The notes under the pieces: model-generated
Seen by the model: the letters and a program-made list of their open reading frames with translations, nothing else
The model's database searches: none
Told to the model about the DNA's origin: nothing
Position numbers and translations under genes: made by a program
Shown: piece by piece, positions 15,998 through 21,818 of the stretch
How the letters are laid out: the number at the start of each line of letters is the position of its first letter
How positions within the stretch are numbered: the stretch's first letter is position 1
Source of the DNA: DATMXS01 sp050260275
GTDB lineage: Bacteria; Acidobacteriota; Terriglobia; Bryobacterales; Bryobacteraceae
Assembly (NCBI GenBank): GCA_050260275.1
Contig: JBLNBX010000158.1
Coordinates: forward strand, 1-22,567
Reading direction: 5' to 3'
Length of the DNA stretch: 22,567 nt

Positions 15998-16052
15998 TGG
16001 ACAGCCCCCCAAGCAGACCACAACTGGAACTCAACTCCAACTAACCGGTGGA

Positions 16053-16077
16053 CGCAGCGGCTATGAGCGCCGCTGCG
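16053..16077 (-). other. Hairpin over the pheA stop codon
   Basis: CGCAGCGGC (16053-16061) and GCCGCTGCG (16069-16077) form a perfect 9-bp stem with a 7-nt loop spanning the end of pheA. It lacks a T-tract in the direction of pheA transcription. It may stabilise or end the ubiX-pheA message. Confidence 0.3.
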
Positions 16078-16915
16078 CTCTGTCCTCCGGGTAGCACCCC
16101 AGCACGCGCAGAAAATCCGCCAGCTCGGCCAGGTGACCTAGCGCCTTCTGCACGTTCTCCTGGTCCTGGGAACCGTTCAGATCCACGTAGAAGAGGTACT
16201 CCCAGGGCTTACCGCGCAGCGGCCGGGACTCGATCTTGGCAAGGTTCACGTCCCGCAGCGCGAATGCGCCCAGGGCGCGGAACAATCCGCCCGGCACATT
16301 GCGAGTCGAGAAGACGATCGATGTCTTGCACTTCCCGGCCGGCCTCTTCGTGCGAGCTGCGTCCTCGGGCCGCCGCAGCAGGAAGAAGCGCGTGTAGTTG
16401 CGGCGGTCGTCTTCCAGCGACCTCTTGAGAATCTTCGCCCCGTAGATCTCCGCCGCGACGGACGAAGCGATCGCCGCCCCACCCTCCGGCCGTTCCTCCA
16501 TGATCATCTTCACGCTGCCCGCAGTGTCGTAAAACGGCACTTTCTCGATGTGTGGGTGCTTCGCGAAGAAATTCAGGCACTGGTTCAGGGCCACAGGGTG
16601 CGAGAACACGCGCTTCACCTTCCTGAACGTCATGCCGGGAGGCGCGATCAGGCTGTGGCTGATGCGTACGCTCGTTTCGCCGCAGATCTCGAACTTGAAG
16701 TTGAGCAGGTGGTCATAGTTCTCATGTACCGAACCGTGGAGGGTATTCTCGATAGGAATAACCGCAGCGCTTGCTTTTTTGTCGCGCAAGGCCGCGAATA
16801 CCTGGTCGAATCGCTGGCAAGGAATCGCCTCCGCGCGCGTGCCCAGGAGCTGGCGTATCGCCACTTCGCTGAAAGCGCCGCGCTCGCCCTGAAAAGCGAC
16901 GCGCTCGCGCCTCAC
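16061..16915 (-). CDS. pheA: Prephenate dehydratase with C-terminal ACT domain
   Basis: 284 residues, the standard monofunctional form. Converts prephenate to phenylpyruvate in phenylalanine synthesis. The N-terminus VAFQGERGAFSE (6-17) and PIENTLHGSVHENYD (54-68) belong to the catalytic domain; the diagnostic TRF motif is T175-R176-F177 in NYTRFFLL. The ACT domain (about 198-275) has PGGLFRALGAFALRDVNL and the ESRP motif (229-232), which in the family mediates allosteric inhibition by phenylalanine, so feedback control is expected. There is no chorismate mutase domain. The start is GTG 16915, overlapping the ubiX TGA in a GTGA, so translation is probably coupled to ubiX. Confidence 0.95.
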   Translation of the reverse strand: MRRERVAFQGERGAFSEVAIRQLLGTRAEAIPCQRFDQVFAALRDKKASAAVIPIENTLHGSVHENYDHLLNFKFEICGETSVRISHSLIAPPGMTFRKVKRVFSHPVALNQCLNFFAKHPHIEKVPFYDTAGSVKMIMEERPEGGAAIASSVAAEIYGAKILKRSLEDDRRNYTRFFLLRRPEDAARTKRPAGKCKTSIVFSTRNVPGGLFRALGAFALRDVNLAKIESRPLRGKPWEYLFYVDLNGSQDQENVQKALGHLAELADFLRVLGCYPEDRAQRRS

Positions 16916-17490
16916 CGGCTGGCCTCCGCAGTGGCGGGATTCCAGCGGCGCGCCTCGGGGGATGGCAGGCCCAGAAGGTCTAGCACACGGTCTACGGAAC
17001 TGTCCACGATATCCATGACGCTCTCCGGACGATTGTAGAAGGCCGGGATGGGCGGCGCCACTATCGCGCCCATTTCGGTTACCGCGGCCATCGCCCTTAT
17101 ATGCCCTAGGTGCAGCGGGCTCTCGCGAACCATCAGCACCAGCCGCCGGCGCTCCTTCAGCGTGACGTCGGCCGCCCGCAGCAGCAGGTTAGAGCTGATC
17201 CCGCAGGCGATTGACGACAGCGTCCGCACCGAGCACGGAGCCACTACCATGCCTGAGACCGGAAACGATCCGCTGGCGAGCTCCGATGCCAGGTCGTCTA
17301 TCGCATGGCAGTGGTGTGCCAAGCGCCGTATGTCGTCCGCCGTCCGGCCGGTCTCGAGTTGAAGCGTCTGTTCGCCCGTTCGTGTCATCACCAGATGGAC
17401 CTCGGCGCCGGGCGCTTGGCGCAGCTTCTCGAGCAGGCGAATGCCGTAAATGGAGCCGCTGGCCCCCGTAATTCCGACAATCAGGCGCAA
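16912..17490 (-). CDS. ubiX: Flavin prenyltransferase UbiX
   Basis: Joins a dimethylallyl group to FMN to make the prenylated flavin used by UbiD-type decarboxylases. 192 residues. The N-terminal FMN-binding loop is GITGASGSIYG (6-16), and family marks SGMVVAPCSVRTLSSIACG, NLLLRAADVTLKERRRLVLMVRE and MGAIVAPPIPAFY follow. The frame begins at TTG 17502, but that codon overlaps a GGAGG Shine-Dalgarno (17496-17500). A second TTG at 17490 lies 5 nt after the site and gives the canonical opening MRLIVGITGASG, so I choose it. No ubiD is in the window. In many bacteria UbiX serves menaquinone or ubiquinone synthesis. pheA follows with a 4-nt overlap. Confidence 0.93.
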   Translation of the reverse strand: MRLIVGITGASGSIYGIRLLEKLRQAPGAEVHLVMTRTGEQTLQLETGRTADDIRRLAHHCHAIDDLASELASGSFPVSGMVVAPCSVRTLSSIACGISSNLLLRAADVTLKERRRLVLMVRESPLHLGHIRAMAAVTEMGAIVAPPIPAFYNRPESVMDIVDSSVDRVLDLLGLPSPEARRWNPATAEASR

Positions 17491-17589
17491 ATGAGCCTCC
17501 AATACACGCGTTTGCGTATACCACCCTGTATGTTCAAAGTACTACCCCCTCCCGACAATCTGCATGAAAAACGCTGTCTGGAAAAAAAT

Positions 17590-17609
17590 CTGTTCCGAAT
17601 TCAGAACAG
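17590..17609. promoter_or_regulatory. 20-bp near-perfect palindrome, candidate operator (box 1)
   Basis: CTGTTCCGAATTCAGAACAG pairs at 9 of 10 positions around a GAATTC core. It ends 16 nt before the -35 of the promoter at 17626-17654, centred near -61 relative to the predicted transcription start. Its central 16 nt recur exactly at 19072-19087. A dimeric helix-turn-helix protein, probably the product of the gene just downstream, is the likely binder. Confidence 0.6.
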
Positions 17610-17625
17610 GTCTGTCGAAAACGCC

Positions 17626-17654
17626 TTGCCGGGCGATCCCGGTGCCGCTATAAT
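17626..17654 (+). promoter_or_regulatory. Sigma-70-type promoter of the XRE/S24-like gene
   Basis: TTGCCG (17626-17631) and a consensus TATAAT (17649-17654) are separated by exactly 17 nt. Transcription would begin near 17661. That puts the in-frame TTG 17658 upstream of the transcript and supports TTG 17673 as start. This is the best promoter match in the window. Confidence 0.72.
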
Positions 17655-17672
17655 CCATTGACGGAGTTAAAC

Positions 17673-18527
17673 TTGCCATCGATTCCACGTTTTTCGGAGC
17701 GATCCGGATCGGGGACCCCCGCAGCCAGGGAGGGTAACTCGTCCGACGAGGCGGGACAGCGGCTCAAGCGAGCGCGTGAGCGCCTCAATCTGAGGTACCG
17801 GGATGTCGAGGAGGCCAGCCTCCAGATCGCCGAGCGCCATAAGAACGACGAGTTCATCATAGCCCTGAGCCGCCTCGCGGACATCGAAAATAAGGGCACC
17901 GTGCCAAGCCTTTACCGGCTGTACTCGCTCTGCGCCATCTACAGGCTCGATTTCTCCGAGGTTCTGGAATGGTATGGCATTGTGCTCAGCGATCTGCCTG
18001 CCGATTCGCTGAACGTAGTTCAGATCGACCGCACTCACCCGGTAGGCTTCATTCCTGGTGACCAGGGAGAGGTGCAACTGCCGCTCTCGCTCGACCCAGG
18101 CATGGACGTGCGCCGCACCACGTTCCTTAGCCGGATGATACAGCGGTGGGGCAAGCTGCCGCTCATGTTATTGAATGGACTAGACTTCAAGAACCAACGC
18201 TACGGCTTCATCGGTACCGAGGACTGGTCCATGTACCCGCTGTTGCAGCCCGGCTCGCTGGTCGTGATCGACGAATCGAAGCGCAAGATTTCGGACCAGA
18301 ACTGGACCAATGAGTTTGAACGCCCCATCTACTTCCTGGAGCACCGCAAAGGGTACGCCTGCTGCTGGTGCAGTCTGAGCGAGAACCACCTGATCCTCCA
18401 GCCGCACCCGGCATCGCAGTGCAGCCCGGAGATCTATGCGTATCCGGATGAAATAGATGTGGTTGGACAGGTGACGGCTGTGGCCATGCGCCTCGACCAC
18501 GCACGCCGGCGCCGCGGCCGGATCTAG
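17673..18527 (+). CDS. XRE-type helix-turn-helix regulator with S24-like C-terminal domain
   Basis: 284 residues from TTG 17673. The N-terminal third holds an XRE-like DNA-binding domain: AGQRLKRARERLNLRYRDVE, then a helix ending in RLADIENKGTVPSLYRLYSLC. The C-terminal part resembles peptidase S24/LexA-CI domains: GFIGTEDWSMYPLLQPGSLVV, with Ser-Met-Tyr-Pro at 186-189 where the family has its serine, then ERPIYFLEHRKGY. Whether it can self-cleave is unclear; K226 is a possible partner lysine. Three cysteines (230, 231, 233) and one near 250 form an unusual cluster that might sense redox state or bind a metal. GGAG at 17663-17666 lies 6 nt before TTG 17673. The near-palindrome upstream suggests autoregulation. 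The gene at 18543-19001 converges on it with a 15-nt gap. Confidence 0.78.
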   Translation: MPSIPRFSERSGSGTPAAREGNSSDEAGQRLKRARERLNLRYRDVEEASLQIAERHKNDEFIIALSRLADIENKGTVPSLYRLYSLCAIYRLDFSEVLEWYGIVLSDLPADSLNVVQIDRTHPVGFIPGDQGEVQLPLSLDPGMDVRRTTFLSRMIQRWGKLPLMLLNGLDFKNQRYGFIGTEDWSMYPLLQPGSLVVIDESKRKISDQNWTNEFERPIYFLEHRKGYACCWCSLSENHLILQPHPASQCSPEIYAYPDEIDVVGQVTAVAMRLDHARRRRGRI

Positions 18528-18542
18528 CGGAAGGCCCCCAGT

Positions 18543-19001
18543 TCAGGCATCCGGATCGCCGGCGTTGACGCCGTACTGATTACGCATGATTGCCAGCAGC
18601 GTTTCCAGATCTGCCAGAAAGAGCCGTTTTTCGACGTCTCGCGCGCTCGACGGGGGCAGATTCCGGTAAGGCGCGAGGCGCATCCACGTCGCTAGTACAG
18701 CGGCTCGCTCTCCCTTCAGCTCAGACAGGTACTGGTCCAGATCCGCCTGCTGCATCTCGAGAGGCTGGCATAGCCACTCCGAGAATGTCTGCTCGTGGCT
18801 CTCTCTCAGAACGCGGTCCGCTTCGATTTCCCCGAAGGCCTGGCTCAATCCGAAATGCTCGTACCGGCCCGTGTTGGAGTCGCGCAGGGAAGCGAGATAG
18901 GCCAGCCGGCCAAACAGAGTAGGGACTTGCGAGAGCGTGCGTCTCCACAGGTCGGCGGCGGCGCCGCGATCGAGCGCCCCCTTGGGTTGCATCCGGTTCA
19001 T
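18543..19001 (-). CDS. Uncharacterised 152-residue protein
   Basis: I do not recognise this family. The protein is soluble and predicted to be mostly helical. Notable stretches are LFGRLAYLASLRDSNTGRYEH (29-48 onward), FGEIEADRVLRESHEQTFSEW (near 56-76) and LKGERAAVLATWMRL. It has no signal peptide, membrane segment or obvious catalytic motif. ATG 19001 has only a weak purine-rich site upstream. The gene converges on the XRE/S24-like gene and has the second copy of the near-palindrome about 70 nt before its start, so it may belong to the same regulon. Codon use and GC content look like the neighbours. Confidence 0.72.
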   Translation of the reverse strand: MNRMQPKGALDRGAAADLWRRTLSQVPTLFGRLAYLASLRDSNTGRYEHFGLSQAFGEIEADRVLRESHEQTFSEWLCQPLEMQQADLDQYLSELKGERAAVLATWMRLAPYRNLPPSSARDVEKRLFLADLETLLAIMRNQYGVNAGDPDA

Positions 19002-19071
19002 CTACCCGAGATCTTTCTTGAACCATATCGTCCCACGATTCACATGACGACTGCCATCCGGGCCATGGCTT

Positions 19072-19087
19072 TGTTCCGAATTCAGAA
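19072..19087. promoter_or_regulatory. Second copy of the palindromic box, candidate operator (box 2)
   Basis: TGTTCCGAATTCAGAA is identical to 17591-17606. Only the outermost pairs of the 20-bp palindrome differ. It lies between the divergent 152-residue gene (start 19001) and the 39-residue peptide gene (start 19178), so it could control either or both. Confidence 0.58.
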
Positions 19088-19101
19088 AATCATCTAAGGT
19101 T

Positions 19102-19130
19102 TTGTTGCAGCTCCGCCGGAGAGGTTTAGT
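19102..19130 (+). promoter_or_regulatory. Possible promoter of the 39-residue peptide gene
   Basis: TTGTTG (19102-19107) and TTTAGT (19125-19130) are 17 nt apart, and box 2 lies just upstream. The match to consensus is only moderate (3 of 6 and 4 of 6), so an activator may be needed if this is real. Confidence 0.3.
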
Positions 19131-19177
19131 CTGAATGAGTCACACGCAATTCACTAATGAAGTAAGGAGAAAACCTC

Positions 19178-19297
19178 ATGCTCATCAGAACTCTGCTGGC
19201 TATGCTGATCGCGATCGGCACACTGATCCCGGTGGCCGCGATGGATAACTCGGTCCGGAACGACCCTGCTCCGCGGTGCCTGCCCTGCCCGGACTAG
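19178..19297 (+). CDS. 39-residue exported or membrane peptide ending in a Cys-x2-Cys motif
   Basis: Translation is MLIRTLLAMLIAIGTLIPVA, then AMDNSVRNDPAPRCLPCPD. The N-terminus has one arginine followed by a hydrophobic stretch of about 17 residues ending in PVAA, which resembles a signal peptide or membrane anchor. The remaining roughly 18 residues end in CLPCPD. A strong AAGGAGA (19164-19170) lies 7 nt before ATG 19178, and a strong hairpin terminator follows at 19353, so this looks like a real monocistronic small gene and not a chance frame. Box 2 lies about 90 nt upstream. I recognise no family. Possible roles are a signalling peptide, a small membrane regulator or a metal-binding peptide; none is proven. 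Confidence 0.65.
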   Translation: MLIRTLLAMLIAIGTLIPVAAMDNSVRNDPAPRCLPCPD

Positions 19298-19352
19298 TCC
19301 GGAGCGCCAGGATCTGATTAGCCGCGAGCGCGAATCGCCGCGGCACAGTTCT

Positions 19353-19383
19353 GATGCCGCCCGGCGGGAAACCGGGCGGCATC
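19353..19383 (+). terminator. Strong hairpin terminator after the 39-residue peptide gene
   Basis: GATGCCGCCCGG (19353-19364) and CCGGGCGGCATC (19372-19383) form a perfect 12-bp stem around a 7-nt loop (CGGGAAA). A pyrimidine-rich TCCCCTCT follows instead of a pure T-tract. It separates the peptide gene from the membrane-protein gene at 19492. Confidence 0.7.
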
Positions 19384-19470
19384 TCCCCTCTAAAAGCCTT
19401 CCGCTCTCCTAAGGGTAATTCCCTTGACGCGAAAGCATGCTCACCCTCGGGCTTCGCCGGCTGTCTGGTG

Positions 19471-19476
19471 TACAAT
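19471..19476 (+). promoter_or_regulatory. Possible -10 element upstream of the 7-TM gene
   Basis: TACAAT lies 15 nt before ATG 19492, with GGAG (19481-19484) in between. No good -35 is seen at 16-18 nt. A promoter here fits its position after a terminator. Confidence 0.35.
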
Positions 19477-19491
19477 CGTCGGAGACTCGTG

Positions 19492-20283
19492 ATGCCCGCT
19501 TCTGGCATTTTTTGGGTTCTGGAGGCGATCCTGTGGCTCAGCACGGCCGCATACGCCGGGCTCGCTTTCCGCATGTGGCGAAGCGGATTGCACGCCAGAT
19601 ACCGTTTCTTCTTCGTTTTTGTCCTGTTCCGGGTAATTCGGGCCATCGCCCTGGCGAGCGTGCCCTTCCAGCGCAACACGTATAGCTGGATCTGGTTCGG
19701 CACCCAGCCGGTTCTTTGGATCCTCTATATCCTCGTCCTTCTCGAGCTGTACGGCTTGGTGCTTGGCAACTACAAGGGGCTGGCGACGTTTGGGCGATGG
19801 GTCGTGACGGCGGGCCTGACTGCCGCGCTGATCATCTCCTCGCTCACCGTCGGCGCCGACCTCGGCGGGGGGGGGTGGGAATCCTATCCGGTCCTCAGGT
19901 ACTGGTCGGCGATAGACCGCGCCGTGCAATCCGGGCTCGTGATATTTCTTCTGATTATCACGGCTTTTCTGGCAATTTACCCGGTCACGCTGAGCCGCAA
20001 CGTGCTTGTGCACTGTGTGGTTTACGCCATTTACTTCATCAGTGGAGCGGCGGCCATGCTGGTCCGGAACATAAGCGCGTCCGATTTCGTGCAGCAGGCC
20101 GCAAACGTGGTCATGTCCGGCGCAACTCTGGCGTGCATCATTGCGTGGCTGGTGCTGCTCAACCGCAAGGGCGAAGAAATCAAAGTCGCGCGCCGGCCGC
20201 AGTGGCGTCCCGAGGATGAAGAACAGCTTATGCGCCAGCTCGCCTCTATCAACGCCACGCTGTTGAAAGCCGCGCGGCGCTGA
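19492..20283 (+). CDS. Seven-transmembrane protein of unknown function
   Basis: 263 residues with about seven hydrophobic segments, near 4-28, 37-58, 63-91, 98-120, 135-163, 167-187 and 200-222. A cytoplasmic, charged C-terminal tail of about 37 residues follows (RRPQWRPEDEEQLMRQL). The loop between segments 4 and 5 contains four consecutive glycines, encoded by a run of nine G's that could be prone to slippage. I recognise no family signature; it is not an evident transporter, rhodopsin or kinase. ATG 19492 has GGAG 7 nt upstream; the frame extends to 19354, but that part overlaps the terminator hairpin. It is followed 144 nt later by a single-TM protein on the same strand, and the two may work together in the membrane. 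Confidence 0.75.
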   Translation: MPASGIFWVLEAILWLSTAAYAGLAFRMWRSGLHARYRFFFVFVLFRVIRAIALASVPFQRNTYSWIWFGTQPVLWILYILVLLELYGLVLGNYKGLATFGRWVVTAGLTAALIISSLTVGADLGGGGWESYPVLRYWSAIDRAVQSGLVIFLLIITAFLAIYPVTLSRNVLVHCVVYAIYFISGAAAMLVRNISASDFVQQAANVVMSGATLACIIAWLVLLNRKGEEIKVARRPQWRPEDEEQLMRQLASINATLLKAARR

Positions 20284-20427
20284 CCGAGCCAATATTCATC
20301 GGCAGTTCCGTCTGCAATCCAGCAATTCACCTAAAATGCCGCGAAATCCCGCCTTAATAACTGTTGTTTGCATTGCGTTTTGGGAAAGAGCTGGTTTATT
20401 CTGATCAAGGGTGTCAGGGAGGAGCTG

Positions 20428-20958
20428 ATGGTGTTTGCGATTTCCGTTGCGGCGGTTGCGGTCCTGCTATGCGCAACCGGGTTCATGCTGATCATCTACA
20501 GGCTCGCTCACCGCAAGCCCGAAACGGTGCCTGACCTGAACTGGTGCCGCGACTTCTCAGTGGCCAAGTACCGCCCGATGGAGCGTTTGCTCCTCCAGGA
20601 TGATCTCGAATTCCTGGCGGCGCAGCCCGGCTCCAATCGTGAGATAGTGCGCCGGTTGCGCGCCGAGCGGCGGCGCATTTTCCGCCGGTACCTGCGCGCC
20701 CTCAGCCGTGATTTCGACCGCCTTCTCTGGGCGGCGAAAGCCATGGTCCTGCATTCGGCGGAGGATCGCCCGGACCTTGCCCAGGCGCTTGTGCGCCAGA
20801 CGCTCATGTTCGACTACGCGCTGGCTGTGGTGCACTGCCGCCTCGTCCTTCAGGGTTTGGGCATCGGGACAGTGGATGTGCGGCCGCTGGTGGGCGCCCT
20901 GGAAGCCATGCGCCTTCAGTTCAGTTCTGTCGCCCAGTGCGTGCGGGCGACGGCGTAG
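20428..20958 (+). CDS. Membrane-anchored helical protein of unknown function
   Basis: 176 residues. One N-terminal membrane segment (about 2-26, VFAISVAAVAVLLCATGFML onward) is followed by a soluble, Arg-rich, mostly helical domain (EIVRRLRAERRRIFRRYLRAL) with no catalytic motif I can name. The positively charged region after the membrane segment suggests the soluble part is cytoplasmic. A GGAGGAG site just upstream supports ATG 20428 over the in-frame upstream codons from 20368. It follows the 7-TM gene and may share its function. A hairpin terminator lies 28 nt after the stop. Confidence 0.7.
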   Translation: MVFAISVAAVAVLLCATGFMLIIYRLAHRKPETVPDLNWCRDFSVAKYRPMERLLLQDDLEFLAAQPGSNREIVRRLRAERRRIFRRYLRALSRDFDRLLWAAKAMVLHSAEDRPDLAQALVRQTLMFDYALAVVHCRLVLQGLGIGTVDVRPLVGALEAMRLQFSSVAQCVRATA

Positions 20959-20985
20959 CCTGAGGAAGTTCGAAATCGAGACGAA

Positions 20986-21008
20986 CCGGGCGGCGCTGAG
21001 CCGCCCGG
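20986..21008. terminator. Bidirectional hairpin terminator between convergent genes
   Basis: CCGGGCGGC (20986-20994) and GCCGCCCGG (21000-21008) form a perfect 9-bp stem with a 5-nt loop, between the stop at 20958 (+) and the stop at 21011 (-). There is no T-tract on either side. The right arm of the 19353 terminator starts with the same CCGGGCGGC. Confidence 0.55.
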
Positions 21009-21010
21009 CG

Positions 21011-21730
21011 CTATGGTAGTGAGCTCAGGCGGCGAAGCGCTTCCTTGGCCGCCTTCAACCCCTCGAATGCCTTTTCGGCCTGCCTGAATTCACGCGTGTG
21101 TACGCGCCGCTTAGCTCCCCTACTGTCAACCGGATAGCGGACGTGTAGCATTTCGTGGAACAGCACGTATTCGAGCGCGAGCCGGGGTACGTCGGGCCGG
21201 TCGAAAATCCGGCTTATGACTATGCTGTTGTGCGATGCGTCGTAGTGGCCGAGCATAGTGCGCGACGCCGTGCGGCTCCAGCCCAGCTCGGGCCGGGCCA
21301 TGAGGCCGTAGAAGTACCTGAAGTTCAGCTCCTCGAACACCACGTTCAGGTCGTGGCACTTCCCGCGCGGATCGAGCATCACTTTGCGGCCGCGCTCCCG
21401 CCGCATGGCGTCGATCCGGCGCCGCACGTCGCGGCGGTTGAGATAGAGCCGGTAGCGGTGCGTGTAGGCCCGCGCGACGGGCCGTCGCATGAGCTTCCCG
21501 AGCAGGATGTGGGCGAGCGCCTCGATGACCGGAGCGGGCGCGTCCGCGAGCAAATCGCTCATGCGGACCACGATCCGGCCGTCCTGTAGCCGGACGTCGC
21601 TGTCGGGGTTGGCGAACGGCCGGAACTCGACCGTTATCGCCGGCAGGCTCGTGCGCGGGCGCAACTCTTTGAATACACGCCTGTAAATTTCCTCGGGCGA
21701 TTCGAACAGCAATGCGCTTTCCTGGCCCAT
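21011..21730 (-). CDS. SprT-like zinc metallopeptidase
   Basis: 239 residues. The zincin motif HEMLH (192-196) lies in EYVLFHEMLHVRYP, with H211 in VHTREFRQAEK as the likely third zinc ligand. This arrangement resembles SprT/M48-like proteins of unknown substrate. The upstream part has ELNFRYFYGLMARPELGWS and SRTMLGHYDASHNSIVISRIF, typical of SprT-like domains (a beta-hairpin before the HExxH helix). No membrane segment or signal peptide is seen, so it is probably cytosolic. The frame begins at TTG 21778, but ATG 21730 (MGQESALLFESPEEIYRRVF) is the more natural start. It is divergent from fabH. Eukaryotic Spartan relatives degrade DNA-protein crosslinks; a similar role here is only speculation. 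Confidence 0.78.
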   Translation of the reverse strand: MGQESALLFESPEEIYRRVFKELRPRTSLPAITVEFRPFANPDSDVRLQDGRIVVRMSDLLADAPAPVIEALAHILLGKLMRRPVARAYTHRYRLYLNRRDVRRRIDAMRRERGRKVMLDPRGKCHDLNVVFEELNFRYFYGLMARPELGWSRTASRTMLGHYDASHNSIVISRIFDRPDVPRLALEYVLFHEMLHVRYPVDSRGAKRRVHTREFRQAEKAFEGLKAAKEALRRLSSLP

Positions 21731-21773
21731 CCTAAGATTTCCACCATAGCAGCACGTTCGGCGCTCAGTTTCA

Positions 21774-21779
21774 TACAAT
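21774..21779 (+). promoter_or_regulatory. Possible -10 element upstream of fabH
   Basis: TACAAT lies 39 nt before GTG 21819, between the divergent SprT-like and fabH genes. No clear -35 is found. Confidence 0.3.
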
Positions 21780-21818
21780 TATCAGTTACGCCAGTTTGCA
21801 CTCTTCAACGGAGGATTC

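Noticed and set aside
17590..17609. LexA/SOS box
   Set aside because: The spacing and orientation of the GTTC/GAAC halves do not match the SOS boxes I know; a regulator-specific operator fits better.
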